A stretch of 49,427 nucleotides of DNA from Gammaproteobacteria bacterium (GCA_029862005.1 JAOTYD010000023.1:1-49427); one strand, 5' to 3'; counted from the stretch's first letter, positions 12,997 through 24,998 are shown. The notes: generated by a model not told the origin, from the sequence alone. Numbers and translations: made by a program.

Positions 12997-13545
12997 TTAC
13001 TCAATCAGCGCGACCGCCGATGAGCGCTCGATATAGTTTCCCAGACCGTCAGGGACAATTTCTGTTAATTCAATAATCTGGTCAGTAACCGAAAGAATTC
13101 GGCCATGGTTCTGTCCCATGTAGTTACCCTCGATCACACGATGAATCGTATTATCGGGTGCAAAAATAAGGCCCCATTTGATGCCGTCTTTATCGTCGAT
13201 AGTGCCCTTCAGGCGCAGCGTATCAAGAGGGAAGTCTTCAAGCGGTTCTCTCACTCGATCGATGTCGGGTCTAAGGCCCGAGGCGAGTTCGTTAATTTCT
13301 TCAGGATTTTCGTCGGGACGCCTGAAATCGACCAGCTTGAAAGGGTCACGTAAATCGTGCGAGGCGTACTCAAAATTCTGGTACGGTTGAAACTCCGGGA
13401 TCGGTTCGATCCGTCCGGGCGGACGCTCCCTGATCTCCTGCACGAATTGTTGCAGATCCCCGAGACCGGCACCGCAGCCTGAAAGCAGCGTGGCAAGAAT
13501 ACCCAGAAGAATAAATTTCGGAGAGGCTTTTGAGCGTCCTGTCAT
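12997..13545 (-). CDS. pilP: Type IV pilus assembly lipoprotein PilP
   Basis: PilP is an inner-membrane lipoprotein that links the PilMNO platform to the PilQ secretin. The 182-residue precursor has a lipobox LLSGC with the modified cysteine at residue 24. A Pro-rich flexible linker follows (about 40-65, with the DLRDPF motif), and then a compact beta domain (about 100-175). Its start overlaps the pilO stop by 4 bp (ATGA), which suggests translational coupling. The RPPG and IPEFQPY segments in the linker are typical of the family. Confidence 0.94.
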   Translation of the reverse strand: MTGRSKASPKFILLGILATLLSGCGAGLGDLQQFVQEIRERPPGRIEPIPEFQPYQNFEYASHDLRDPFKLVDFRRPDENPEEINELASGLRPDIDRVREPLEDFPLDTLRLKGTIDDKDGIKWGLIFAPDNTIHRVIEGNYMGQNHGRILSVTDQIIELTEIVPDGLGNYIERSSAVALIE

Positions 13546-14141
13546 TGCTCATCCTCCTGAAGGTAACGATAGGTCTTGGCAGTCGCTGCCATTTTCAGCT
13601 TCCCGCTCAGATCATCCTTCTCGAACGGCTCCAGCTTCATATCGCTGATGGTGACAATACGGGGTAACGCAGCGATGCCGCTGATAAAAGTGGCAAGCTG
13701 GTGGTAAGAACCCGAGACTTCGAGAGAAATCGGCAATTCGGCGTAAAATCCTTTCTTTTCTTCTGCGCTGGGCTTGAACTTTTTGATCTCGAGACCCGCG
13801 GCAAGACCAGTTTGCGACACGTCAACCAACAGGGACTCTACCTCGGTGGTTTCCGGTAACTGTCGCAACAACGCGCCGAAAGAGGCTTCCATTTCGGCAA
13901 GTTGCTCTTTATATAGTTCAAGCTTTGCAGCCTGGTCTGCCTTGACCTTGAATTCTTCTTTAAGCTCAACTTCCTTCTTTTCGTGTCGTTCCAGGACTTT
14001 CAACTGGTCCAGGGTGAGGAAGTAAATGCCCGCGCCAATGATCGCCACCATCAAGAAGAGGCATACGCTAAGCTTGATACCCTTCGGCGCAGAGCCTATG
14101 TTGTCGGGTTCAAGGTGATGCTGGATCTCTTCCCAATTCAT
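13542..14141 (-). CDS. pilO: Type IV pilus inner-membrane protein PilO
   Basis: PilO pairs with PilN in the inner membrane and holds the alignment complex of the pilus machine. Of its 199 residues, about 23-45 form a single transmembrane segment, about 50-100 a coiled coil rich in Lys and Glu, and the rest a periplasmic ferredoxin-like domain. The N-terminal cytoplasmic part is short. The gene overlaps pilN upstream and pilP downstream by 4 bp each. Length, topology and position all agree with PilO. Confidence 0.94.
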   Translation of the reverse strand: MNWEEIQHHLEPDNIGSAPKGIKLSVCLFLMVAIIGAGIYFLTLDQLKVLERHEKKEVELKEEFKVKADQAAKLELYKEQLAEMEASFGALLRQLPETTEVESLLVDVSQTGLAAGLEIKKFKPSAEEKKGFYAELPISLEVSGSYHQLATFISGIAALPRIVTISDMKLEPFEKDDLSGKLKMAATAKTYRYLQEDEQ

Positions 14142-14725
14142 TTCAGACCTCCATCATCGCTTTCCTCTTCAGTCGCATTCGGCGATGTCTGTTTTACCGT
14201 CAGGGTGAAGGTGCTGATGCGATTAACCGTGATATCTTCAATCTCGATAACGGTTAGATTCGGATCCTTGAGCCAATCCGAAGCGGACAGGTTGCGCATA
14301 TAGGTTGAAACCCGAGCGTTGGATTCTGCTTCGCCGTTGATCAACAGGTTACTCCCGGTCTGGGTTAGCGATTCGAGGTAAACACCATTCGGAACCGTTG
14401 AAACAATTTCGCTGAACAGATGTACGATTGAAGGACGGCTTGCCTGCAAATCCTGGATAACCTCCATACGTTCAACCAGGCTACGTCGTACTTTTTGCAG
14501 TTCCCGAATTTCCTTGATTTCATCATCAAGTTTTTTGATTTCATTGGTCATGAAATTATTGCGCGATAGCTGGTAGTCTATTTTTGACTGCATCTGGAAA
14601 TAAACTAAACCGTAAATGGCTCCAGCCAACACAATGCTCATAAACGCCATCATGAAGAATTCTTTTTTCTGCTCCTGGCGCAGCTCTTCGCGCCAGGGGA
14701 GTAGGTTGATCTTGGTAATGATCAT
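14138..14725 (-). CDS. pilN: Type IV pilus inner-membrane protein PilN
   Basis: PilN binds cytoplasmic PilM through its N-terminal tail and dimerises with PilO in the periplasm. The 195-residue protein begins with the diagnostic INLLPWREE motif (about residues 6-14), the peptide that docks in the PilM groove. A transmembrane segment (about 25-45), a coiled coil (about 55-90) and a ferredoxin-like periplasmic domain follow. It overlaps pilM and pilO by 4 bp each, as in a tightly coupled operon. Confidence 0.96.
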   Translation of the reverse strand: MIITKINLLPWREELRQEQKKEFFMMAFMSIVLAGAIYGLVYFQMQSKIDYQLSRNNFMTNEIKKLDDEIKEIRELQKVRRSLVERMEVIQDLQASRPSIVHLFSEIVSTVPNGVYLESLTQTGSNLLINGEAESNARVSTYMRNLSASDWLKDPNLTVIEIEDITVNRISTFTLTVKQTSPNATEEESDDGGLK

Positions 14726-15789
14726 GAGTATTCGACTCCTCGGATGGCTAGTCCCGCAGCAATCAGGAAGGCGGGTGCATCTGCTTCGAGATTAGCCTTG
14801 TTGACGCGACTCGTGGCAGACATGTCCGCAAAAGGGTTTGCAATCGAGGTCGGAACACCAATGTGGGATTCGGTCAGTTCTGCCAGATTTGGCAATGCGG
14901 CGGTGCCACCGGCCAGTACCAGGTGATCAATATCACCGATCGGGCCTCCAGCCGAGTAAAAGAACTGCAGAAAACGGCTAACCTGCTGGGCGGTGGTCTC
15001 TTTAAAGGGCTCGAGTACTTCGGGTTCATAGTTATCCGGCAAACCACCCTGGCGCTTGGCGAGCCCGGCCTCTTCATAGGATAAGCCGTAGCGGCGCATA
15101 ATTTCTTCGGTCAACTGTTTGCCGCCAAAATTCTGTTCACGCGTATAGATCAAGTTGTGATTGTGAATCACGCTGAGACTGGTCATGGTCGCACCGATGT
15201 CAACAATGGCAATGGTCTTGTCCATACCTTCGTCCGGCATTTGAGACGCCATTGCAGAGAATACGGTTTCGACCGTGTAGGCCTCGATATCGACAATTTT
15301 GGGTGTCAGGCCGGCAAGTTCGACCGCCGCGACGCGATCGTCGACGTTCTCGCTGCGACAGGCAGCCAGCAGAACGTCAACAGTTTCGGGATTGGTATCG
15401 GTTTCACCGATAACGTGGAAATCAAGATTTACTTCCTCGAGGGGATATGGAATATACTGGTCGGCCTCGAGCTGGATCTGGCCTTCCATCTCGTCTTCGG
15501 AAAGACTGGCAGGCATGGTGATTTTCTTCGTGATGACCGATGAACCGGAAACAGCAATGGCACAATACTTGGTTTTTATTTTTGACTTGGCGAGCGCACG
15601 CTTTACACTCTCGCCTACTGATTCGACTTCGGCGATGTTTTTCTCGACGACCGCGTTAGCTGGAAGGGGTTCTACCCCGATACCTTCTATTCGGTAACTG
15701 GAACCGGTTTTGCTGAGTTCCATCAACTTGACCGATGTAGAACTGATATCTAGCCCAATAAGCGGCGGTTTTTTACGCGATAAAAACAC
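14722..15789 (-). CDS. pilM: Type IV pilus actin-like ATPase PilM
   Basis: PilM is a cytoplasmic actin/FtsA-like protein that forms the inner ring of the pilus machine and binds PilN. The 355-residue protein shows the FtsA-like phosphate 1 segment (GLDISSTSVKLMEL, about 12-25), the second phosphate loop (VDIGATMTSL, about 195-205) and a C-terminal adenosine motif (LVLAGGTAALPNL). Translation starts at GTG, preceded by GAGGGA at good spacing. It heads the pilMNOPQ operon and is divergent from ponA across 178 bp, the usual arrangement in gammaproteobacteria. Confidence 0.96.
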   Translation of the reverse strand: MFLSRKKPPLIGLDISSTSVKLMELSKTGSSYRIEGIGVEPLPANAVVEKNIAEVESVGESVKRALAKSKIKTKYCAIAVSGSSVITKKITMPASLSEDEMEGQIQLEADQYIPYPLEEVNLDFHVIGETDTNPETVDVLLAACRSENVDDRVAAVELAGLTPKIVDIEAYTVETVFSAMASQMPDEGMDKTIAIVDIGATMTSLSVIHNHNLIYTREQNFGGKQLTEEIMRRYGLSYEEAGLAKRQGGLPDNYEPEVLEPFKETTAQQVSRFLQFFYSAGGPIGDIDHLVLAGGTAALPNLAELTESHIGVPTSIANPFADMSATSRVNKANLEADAPAFLIAAGLAIRGVEYS

Positions 15790-15905
15790 CGGTATCCCTC
15801 GTCAATGTGCCTGTGATACTCGATCTTACTATGATAAATTACATTAAGATCTAGTCGTAAGTATTTAAAATGTTAAATTATTCTGATTAAACAAAAAGGA
15901 GTCTA

Positions 15906-15968
15906 GTGCAAGAATCTATACTTGTCGATACTTTTCATGTAACCGTTTATGTGTATAGCCTAACTTAA
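15906..15968 (+). CDS. Possible 20-codon leader ORF coupled to ponA
   Basis: A strong AAGGAG (15896-15901) lies too far from the ponA ATG to serve it directly. It is 4 nt from a GTG that opens a 20-codon frame ending in TAA at 15966-15968. That stop overlaps the ponA ATG as TAATG, a classic coupling junction. The peptide (starting MQESILVDT) resembles nothing I know. The layout suggests that ponA, which lacks its own Shine-Dalgarno sequence, is translated by re-initiation. This is inference from sequence layout alone. Confidence 0.4.
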   Translation: MQESILVDTFHVTVYVYSLT

Positions 15969-18562
15969 TGAAAAAGCTAGTAAAAATTGTCTCTTGGTTG
16001 TTTGCCGCGGGTTCGATCGTTCTGATCGCAGGGGCGTTTTATATCTATGCTGTTTTGGTTCCCACGCTGCCTTCCATCGAGCATCTTGAAGATGCCCAGT
16101 ACCAGGTGCCGTTGCGCATTTATGACAAGAATGAAATCTTGCTGGCCGAGTTCGGGGAACATCGTCGTATCCCCGTGAATTTCGACAAGATTCCGCGTTA
16201 CCTGATTGATGCCGTGGTCGCGGTTGAGGATGATCAATTCTGGAATCATTCGGGCATCGATTTTTATGCGTTGGGTGCTGCTGCCTACGAGGTTGCGACC
16301 ACCGGCCGAAAAACCCGCGGCGGAAGTACCATAACCATGCAGGTCGCTCGAAATTTTTTCCTGAGCCCGGAACAGACCTATGCACGCAAGTTCAATGAAA
16401 TCCTGCTCGCGTGGAAGATCGAAAGCGAATTGGACAAGGAAAAGATCGTAGAGCTTTACCTCAATAAAATTTTTCTCGGTCATCGTGCATATGGCATAAG
16501 TGCAGCATCGCAGGTTTACTACGACAAGCAGCTTGGGGACCTGACCCTGGCGCAGGCAGCAATGATTGCTGGGTTACCCAAGGCGCCGTCCAAGTACAAT
16601 CCGATATCCAACCCGGATCGGGCGCTGATTCGCCGTAACTACATTCTCGGGCGCATGCGTATCCTGAATTATATCGAGGAGGAGGAATTCCAACTGGCGC
16701 TCAACGAACCGATAACCGCCGAGTTACATAAAACCCGAATCTCTGCCGAGGCCCAGTATGTGTCCGAGCAGGTGCGGGCGCAGTTATTCGAACAGTATGG
16801 TGAAGAGGTTTACAAGGCAGGCCTCAAGGTTTACACAACGATAGATGGTGAACTTCAGGCAGTCGCTAACCGTGAGCTGCGTAGTGCCTTGCTCGATTAC
16901 GATCGACGACACGGTTACCGTGGAGTGATTGACAAGATCGATTTGACCGAGGTTATCGAAGACCCTTTTGAAGAGGAGATGGTGCTCGACGAGCAAATTG
17001 GGGGATTACGCAAGGGTGTCGTAATCTCGATTAACGAGGCCATCCCCCCGAGCGCAGATGGTAGCACCGAGGGTGTGCCCGAGAGCGCGACCGTACTGAT
17101 TTCGAATTATGAGCAAATTGTCATGCTGTTCGAGGGTGGTATCGATTGGGCCGCAAAGTTTATCGATGTTGACAACCAGGGACCGAAACCGGAAAAAATT
17201 GAGGACGTGCTCGCGGTCGGCGACGTGATATGGCTCGAGTGGCGTGATTCAAAGTGGTTACTCGCTGACGTGCCCACGGTAGATGGCGCCCTGGTGTCGA
17301 TCGATCCCTCGGATGGGGGCATCCAGGCAATGGTGGGTGGTTTCGATTACTTCAAGAACAAGTTTAATCGTGCAACGCAGGCGCGACGTCAACCGGGTTC
17401 GAACTTCAAACCGTTTATATACTCGGCTGCCCTGGAAAAAGGCTTTACCGCGGCGACTATCATCAATGATGCACCGGTGGTTTTTGACGATGACTCGCTG
17501 GAGGCCACCTGGCGTCCGGAAAATTACTCGGGAAAATTCTACGGTCCTACGCGAATGCGAGAAGCGCTCGTTAAATCGCGTAACCTGGTCTCTATCCGCA
17601 TATTGCAGTCGATCGGTCTGCGCTATGCCACCAGTTACATCCAGCGCTTTGGATTCGAACGCGAGCACATGCCATACGACTTATCGCTGGCTCTCGGTAG
17701 CGGAACATTTTCGCCCTTGCAGATGGCCCGGGCCTACGCGGTGTTCTCCAACGGCGGCTATCTGATAGATCCCTATATTATAAGTAGGGTCGAGTCGGGC
17801 ACCGGCGAGGTAATTTACCAGCATAATCCCCAAACCGTTTGCCAGGGATGCGAAACGGAAAGCCTGGACCAGCTAACGGCAATTGAAGCCGCGGCCATTG
17901 CACAACAGGAGGTGGAACAGGAGGCCGCAGCGGTTAAGGCAAGCGACGAAAGTCAGCCCTCGGCTGATGGCACAGATGAACTCGAGAGCGGTATTGCTGT
18001 CGCGATTGAAGGGTCGTCCGCAGAACCGGGGCGCCGATATGCGCCACGCGTGATATCAGCACAGAATGCCTACATCATGCGATCGATGATGCGTGAAGTG
18101 GTGCAACGCGGTACCGCAGTGCGCGCGAAAGCATTGGGTCGCAACGATATCGCGGGGAAAACGGGAACCACCAACGATCAAATTGATGCCTGGTTTAGCG
18201 GTTTTAATGACCAGGTAGTGACGACTACCTGGGTGGGATTTGATAACCAGCGTCATATGGGTAACCGTGAAACCGGAGGGCGCGCGGCCCTGCCCATGTG
18301 GATCGGTTTTATGCGTGCTGCGCTTGAAGGGCGGCCGGAAAATTTGCAGGAACAACCCGAAGGCCTGATCACCATTCGTATCGATGGTGAAACCGGAAAA
18401 CGAGCGGATGTTGATACCCGTAACAGCCTGTTCGAAGTTTTTCGTGTTGATAATGCGCCAAAAGAAAAAACCCTGGCGAGATCGAATAGCAGTAGTAGCT
18501 CGGGCGGGGTGGTAGTCAACGCTCCCGAGACTGAAGATGAGATCGTCGAAGACATCTTTTGA
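15968..18562 (+). CDS. mrcA: Penicillin-binding protein 1A (bifunctional transglycosylase/transpeptidase)
   Basis: PBP1A polymerises and crosslinks peptidoglycan. The 864-residue protein starts with a short cytoplasmic tail and one transmembrane helix (about 8-30). The glycosyltransferase domain follows, with the catalytic Glu in VEDDQFWNHSG (about 85-95) and the GGSTITMQVARN motif (about 118-129). An OB-like insert lies between the two enzymatic domains. The transpeptidase has the nucleophile in SNFK (about 477), SRN (about 536) and KTGTT (about 730). A 75-residue Glu/Ala/Ser-rich low-complexity insert (about 630-700) precedes the KTGTT region, and the C-terminus carries a Ser-rich linker. 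The gene is divergent from pilM, as is usual. The symbol ponA is used for the same gene in Pseudomonas. Confidence 0.97.
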   Translation: MKKLVKIVSWLFAAGSIVLIAGAFYIYAVLVPTLPSIEHLEDAQYQVPLRIYDKNEILLAEFGEHRRIPVNFDKIPRYLIDAVVAVEDDQFWNHSGIDFYALGAAAYEVATTGRKTRGGSTITMQVARNFFLSPEQTYARKFNEILLAWKIESELDKEKIVELYLNKIFLGHRAYGISAASQVYYDKQLGDLTLAQAAMIAGLPKAPSKYNPISNPDRALIRRNYILGRMRILNYIEEEEFQLALNEPITAELHKTRISAEAQYVSEQVRAQLFEQYGEEVYKAGLKVYTTIDGELQAVANRELRSALLDYDRRHGYRGVIDKIDLTEVIEDPFEEEMVLDEQIGGLRKGVVISINEAIPPSADGSTEGVPESATVLISNYEQIVMLFEGGIDWAAKFIDVDNQGPKPEKIEDVLAVGDVIWLEWRDSKWLLADVPTVDGALVSIDPSDGGIQAMVGGFDYFKNKFNRATQARRQPGSNFKPFIYSAALEKGFTAATIINDAPVVFDDDSLEATWRPENYSGKFYGPTRMREALVKSRNLVSIRILQSIGLRYATSYIQRFGFEREHMPYDLSLALGSGTFSPLQMARAYAVFSNGGYLIDPYIISRVESGTGEVIYQHNPQTVCQGCETESLDQLTAIEAAAIAQQEVEQEAAAVKASDESQPSADGTDELESGIAVAIEGSSAEPGRRYAPRVISAQNAYIMRSMMREVVQRGTAVRAKALGRNDIAGKTGTTNDQIDAWFSGFNDQVVTTTWVGFDNQRHMGNRETGGRAALPMWIGFMRAALEGRPENLQEQPEGLITIRIDGETGKRADVDTRNSLFEVFRVDNAPKEKTLARSNSSSSSGGVVVNAPETEDEIVEDIF

Positions 18563-18597
18563 GCCCAGTTATCATTCCGCTGAGCCCAGCCGTTGTC

Positions 18598-18707
18598 GTC
18601 CCGCGGTTTGACCGCGGAATCCCCATTTACAATTTACCTTCGATGTTACTTCTGGATCCCGGATAAGAGCTGGCGCACTCTCCGGGATGACGCCGCTTTT
18701 GGCGGCG

Positions 18708-18709
<2 letters not shown>
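18598..18709. repeat. Palindromic repeats between ponA and hemE
   Basis: Three hairpin-forming elements fill this convergent gap. A CCGCGG-TTTGA-CCGCGG palindrome (601-617 of the 18-kb block, with matching flanks 18598-18622) is about 85 percent identical to the reverse complement of the element at 817-839. The segment CTGGATCCCG ... CGGGATGACG (about 18651-18691) shares the same outer ends with a different core. A perfect 8-bp stem GACGCCGC/GCGGCGTC (18689-18709) reaches into the hemE stop codon. The last may serve as a weak terminator for ponA; there is no good T run. Confidence 0.65.
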
Positions 18710-21642
<2,933 letters not shown>

Positions 21643-21653
21643 GGCGCGCCGGT

Positions 21654-21869
21654 TTAATAGAGACGTCTGCGAGTACCGAAATCCTTGGAAATGCGCTTGA
21701 AGTTGCGCTTTACTGCGGCGGCTGATTTGCGCTTGCGAACGGCGGTGGGTTTTTCGTAGTGTTGACGACGACGGGTTTCGGTGAGGACACCCGCTTTTTC
21801 ACAAGAGCGCTTGAAACGACGCAGTGCGAAATCAAATGGTTCGTTGTCCTTTACTTTAACTGATGGCAT
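21654..21869 (-). CDS. rpsU: 30S ribosomal protein S21
   Basis: S21 is a small basic protein of the 30S platform, needed for mRNA binding during initiation. The 71-residue sequence matches the family throughout: [20 protein letters not shown] at the start, the SCEKAGVL core, and the [16 protein letters not shown] basic tail. In most gammaproteobacteria it is followed by dnaG-rpoD. Here yqeY, gltD and hemE follow instead. A strong sigma-70 promoter lies 65 bp upstream. Confidence 0.98.
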   Translation of the reverse strand: MPSVKVKDNEPFDFALRRFKRSCEKAGVLTETRRRQHYEKPTAVRKRKSAAAVKRNFKRISKDFGTRRRLY

Positions 21870-21933
21870 ATTTATTGATCCAGTAAGTTAACGGTGGCGC
21901 CATGTTACTGGCTCCGGCTTCAAGAGCCGGCCA

Positions 21934-21961
21934 ATTATAAGGAGGCAGCACCAAATATCAA
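21934..21961 (-). promoter_or_regulatory. Strong sigma-70 promoter for rpsU-yqeY-gltD-hemE
   Basis: The minus strand shows TTGATA (21961-21956), a 16-bp spacer and a perfect TATAAT (21939-21934). A hairpin CCGGCT/AGCCGG (21930-21914) falls at or just past the expected start site, so the rpsU leader may begin with a stem-loop. This is the best-matching promoter in the window. Confidence 0.75.
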
Positions 21962-21990
21962 TCTCAAGCGGTAATTAATAGCCTGTTTTT

Positions 21991-23010
21991 ATGAAAGTTT
22001 TGGGTATCGAAAGCTCCTGCGACGAGACCGGTATCGCGGTTTACGATAGCGATAGCGGACAGATCTGGCAGCGTCTCTACTCGCAAGTTGCAAAGCATCG
22101 CGAGTACGGTGGAGTCGTGCCGGAACTTGCTTCACGTGATCATGTTGTCAAGGCAGCGCCGATGCTCGGCGAGATCCTGGACGAAATCGGCGGTATCGAT
22201 GCGATTGACGCCATCGCCTATACCCGGGGCCCGGGATTGATCGGGGCCTTGATGGTCGGCGCCAATCTCGCCCATGGGTTGGCCTGGGCGCTCGATAAGC
22301 CGTTGCTCGGTGTGCATCACATGGAGGGACATCTGCTGGCACCGATGTTGGCCGATGAACAACCTGAATTACCCTTCGTCGCGTTGTTGGTATCGGGCGG
22401 ACATACGCTATTGGTAGATGTCAGAATGCTCGGTGACTATCGTATTCTTGGTGAATCGCTCGACGATGCGGTCGGGGAAGCCTTTGATAAAACCGCGAAA
22501 TTGATGGATTTGCCATACCCGGGTGGCCCTGAACTGGCGGCTCTTGCCGATTCGGTGACGCAATCCCGATTCGAATTCCCGCGACCGATGACCAAACGCC
22601 CCGGACTTGATTTCAGTTTCAGTGGACTGAAAACGGCGGCGCTAAATATCGTTAAACAACATGCACCACTCGACGACAGGTTGCGGGCCGAGATCGCATT
22701 TGCCTTCCAGCAAGCCGTTGTCGATACGCTGTGTATCAAGTGCAAACGCGCACTGGAGGAGACTGGTTACCGGAATCTCGTCGTTGCCGGCGGCGTCGGT
22801 GCGAATCGACGATTGCGGCAGGTTCTCGACAAGCTGGGACAGGTGCAAGGTACCCGGATTCACTTCCCGGCGCTGGAATATTGCACCGATAACGGTGCAA
22901 TGATCGCCTATGCCGGAGCATTGCGCCTGTTACATGGCCAGGTCGATGACCCGGCCTGCGATGTGCTGGCTCGCTGGTCGCTCGAAACGTTACCGGTCAT
23001 TCCAGCGTAA
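21991..23010 (+). CDS. tsaD: tRNA N6-threonylcarbamoyladenosine transferase TsaD
   Basis: TsaD joins threonylcarbamoyl to A37 of tRNAs that read ANN codons, working with TsaB and TsaE. At 339 residues it is full length. It opens with [10 protein letters not shown], the metal ligands are in HHMEGH (about 108-113), and LLVSGGHT and [16 protein letters not shown] follow. The late [10 protein letters not shown] segment supplies another metal-binding Asp. Its place divergent from rpsU is the usual one in gammaproteobacteria. No clear Shine-Dalgarno sequence precedes the ATG. Confidence 0.98.
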   Translation: MKVLGIESSCDETGIAVYDSDSGQIWQRLYSQVAKHREYGGVVPELASRDHVVKAAPMLGEILDEIGGIDAIDAIAYTRGPGLIGALMVGANLAHGLAWALDKPLLGVHHMEGHLLAPMLADEQPELPFVALLVSGGHTLLVDVRMLGDYRILGESLDDAVGEAFDKTAKLMDLPYPGGPELAALADSVTQSRFEFPRPMTKRPGLDFSFSGLKTAALNIVKQHAPLDDRLRAEIAFAFQQAVVDTLCIKCKRALEETGYRNLVVAGGVGANRRLRQVLDKLGQVQGTRIHFPALEYCTDNGAMIAYAGALRLLHGQVDDPACDVLARWSLETLPVIPA

Positions 23011-23067
23011 GCGGCCCCACGCATACCCGGGATTGACGTATCGAAATAGCTGTATATAAGGAATTAA

Positions 23068-23643
23068 TCAGGATTCGGAACCCTGTATCAGACGCTGGAT
23101 ATTGCCCTTGTGACGCCAAATCAGGATCACCGAGAGCGCGACAAATACGATGCAGACTTCGAGGTTTTGCGTACGCCAGTAGACCAATACCGGTAACGCG
23201 CAAAATGAGATAATTGCAGCCAGTGACGATATCTTGAATACCCCCGCAAAAAGCAGCCAGATCGCGATCAGAATTGCACCGACAATCCAGTTAAATCCCA
23301 GCGCGGCCGCGATCGCTGTAGCAACGCCCTTACCCCCTCGAAACCCGAAATAAAGAGGAAAACAGTGTCCGATGAACGCGGCGAAACCGGTTAATGCCAG
23401 GGTGAGAAGCTCGGGTTGCAGCCAGTGTGCCAGCAGGACGGGTAACAGGCCTTTCAGAAAATCACCGACCAGGGTAAGAAACGCCGCTTTCTTGCCGGCG
23501 ATCCGCAGCACATTGGTGGCACCAGGATTATTCGAACCCTCGCTGCGTGGATCCTTGAATCCCATTATTTTACTCAGTACGATCGCGGACGAAATCGATC
23601 CGAGTAGATAGGCCCACACGATTAATGCAAGGGTTTCGACCAT
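23068..23643 (-). CDS. plsY: Acyl-phosphate glycerol-3-phosphate acyltransferase PlsY
   Basis: PlsY acylates glycerol 3-phosphate at position 1 with acyl phosphate, the first step of phospholipid synthesis. The 191-residue protein has about five transmembrane segments and the three PlsY motifs: GSISSAIV near the N-terminus, GSNNPGATNVLR (about 37-48), and FPLYFGFRGGKGVATA (about 94-109). It converges on tsaD, with 57 bp between the stop codons. tsaD and plsY are common neighbours in this class. Confidence 0.97.
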   Translation of the reverse strand: MVETLALIVWAYLLGSISSAIVLSKIMGFKDPRSEGSNNPGATNVLRIAGKKAAFLTLVGDFLKGLLPVLLAHWLQPELLTLALTGFAAFIGHCFPLYFGFRGGKGVATAIAAALGFNWIVGAILIAIWLLFAGVFKISSLAAIISFCALPVLVYWRTQNLEVCIVFVALSVILIWRHKGNIQRLIQGSES

Positions 23644-23867
23644 GGTTTAACGGGTAGTCGCGATGGCCAGACTCTAACAGATATGGAATGGCCTTACAGC
23701 CCGCGGCCGCGACCCAGCGACAAATCGCTGATGTTGCCACGAGGTTTCAGGTAGAATCCGACGCCGGCATCGTGAATACACCATTATTATCAGATTAAGG
23801 TTGCAGTCGCCCCTGCGCCGTAAAATGTGCCTGCTCGGCAAGCGTGAAATTTAGCCCAGGAGTCTCG

Positions 23868-24683
23868 TTGGACCTGCTCAATATACCACGGCTGGATAAA
23901 CGGTCGATCAAAAAGTTCGCTAATCGTGCGTCTAAAAGTTACGATAATGCAGCGATATTGCACGAAGAGGTGCTAAATCGGCTATTAGATCGCTTGCAGT
24001 ACATACGTCACCAGCCGGAGACAATTATTGATGTCGGCAGCGGCACTGGCAAGGGTGTCCGGGGTTTGCAAAAGTCCTACCCGCGCGCACGGATCTATGC
24101 CGTGGATATTGCCCACGAAATGCTGTTGCAGGCTCGTGCCAGGTTTCGTTTATTGTCGAAAAAACGCGTGGTCGCAGCAGACATGGAGCGCCTACCTTTT
24201 ACGGATCAGAGTTTTGACCTCGTATTCTCATCGCTGGCCATGCCCTGGAGTAATGATGTCGGCACAATGCTGAAAGAATTGGCACGTGTCTCCCGACAGG
24301 GCGCGCTGTTGATGTTCTCGAGTTTTGGCCCCGGCACGTTATCGGAACTTGCCGAGGCCTGGCAGGCGCTGGATAGTTACCCTCACATGCACCCGTTTGT
24401 CGATATGCACGATGTCGGCGATGCCATGGTTGCAGCCGGTTTTGCGCAGCCGGTTGTCGATTCAGAGACAATCCGGCTGGAATACCCTGCGTTTCGACCG
24501 TTGCTCGAAGACCTGCGCAATGTCGGGGCGAGTAATGCCGATGTCAGTCGGCGCCGCGGATTGATGACACCGGCGCAGTTGCGCAGACTGGAGGCCGGTT
24601 ATCGTGAGCATGGATTTGAAGATGGAAAGTTCGTTGCATCCTACGAGGTCGTCTACGGGCATGCCTGGCTCGATACCCGGTAA
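23868..24683 (+). CDS. bioC: BioC-type malonyl-ACP O-methyltransferase
   Basis: BioC methylates the free carboxyl of malonyl-ACP so that fatty-acid synthesis can build pimelate for biotin. The SAM-binding motif is VGSGTGKGV, followed by the acidic AVDI and DMERLPF segments. The BioC-specific parts FSSFGPGTLSELAEAW and FVDMHDVGDAMVAAGF are clear. The family N-terminus appears as FANRASKSYDNAA. A GTG at 23844 is in frame, but TTG at 23868 is preferred because AGGAG lies 6 nt before it; this gives a 271-residue protein. No other biotin gene is in view, so this is an orphan bioC. Another class I methyltransferase role is possible but less likely. Confidence 0.82.
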   Translation: MDLLNIPRLDKRSIKKFANRASKSYDNAAILHEEVLNRLLDRLQYIRHQPETIIDVGSGTGKGVRGLQKSYPRARIYAVDIAHEMLLQARARFRLLSKKRVVAADMERLPFTDQSFDLVFSSLAMPWSNDVGTMLKELARVSRQGALLMFSSFGPGTLSELAEAWQALDSYPHMHPFVDMHDVGDAMVAAGFAQPVVDSETIRLEYPAFRPLLEDLRNVGASNADVSRRRGLMTPAQLRRLEAGYREHGFEDGKFVASYEVVYGHAWLDTR

Positions 24684-24776
24684 TGAAATTGATACCCGGA
24701 AATTTACTATTGAAACGCTGCGTGTGAGGCCCATTTATGCGGTTGTGATTCCACCTTAACTTTCAGTTAAGACCGG

Positions 24777-24998
24777 TCAGGAAGCCGGGGGGACGATTCC
24801 GTGGGGCTGGATCCAGCCCATGTAGAATGAGAATACGATGAAAACGAAAGTTACGATCGACAGGACAATGCGGATCGTCAGGAACTTAACGGTGGTATTG
24901 GAGTCGCTGCGACCCTTGACCAGGCTCAGCATACTGGCGCCGAGACTTAGCACGATTAAACCGAGCAACACGGCGATAATAATTTTGACGATAGTCAT
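24777..24998 (-). CDS. Twin-transmembrane DUF2909-family protein
   Basis: This 73-residue protein consists of two transmembrane helices (about 3-26 and 41-63) around a short basic loop (VKGRSDSN), ending with a conserved GWIQPHGIVP tail. That layout fits the DUF2909 family, found beside cytochrome c oxidase genes in gammaproteobacteria. It is divergent from the SURF1 gene across 57 bp, as in Pseudomonas. Function is unknown; association with oxidase assembly is inferred from context. Confidence 0.85.
   Translation of the reverse strand: MTIVKIIIAVLLGLIVLSLGASMLSLVKGRSDSNTTVKFLTIRIVLSIVTFVFIVFSFYMGWIQPHGIVPPAS

Noticed and set aside
24755-24771. Hairpin CTTAAC/GTTAAG between bioC and the DUF2909 gene
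   Set aside because: Only six mostly A-T pairs with no T run after it; too weak to call a terminator.
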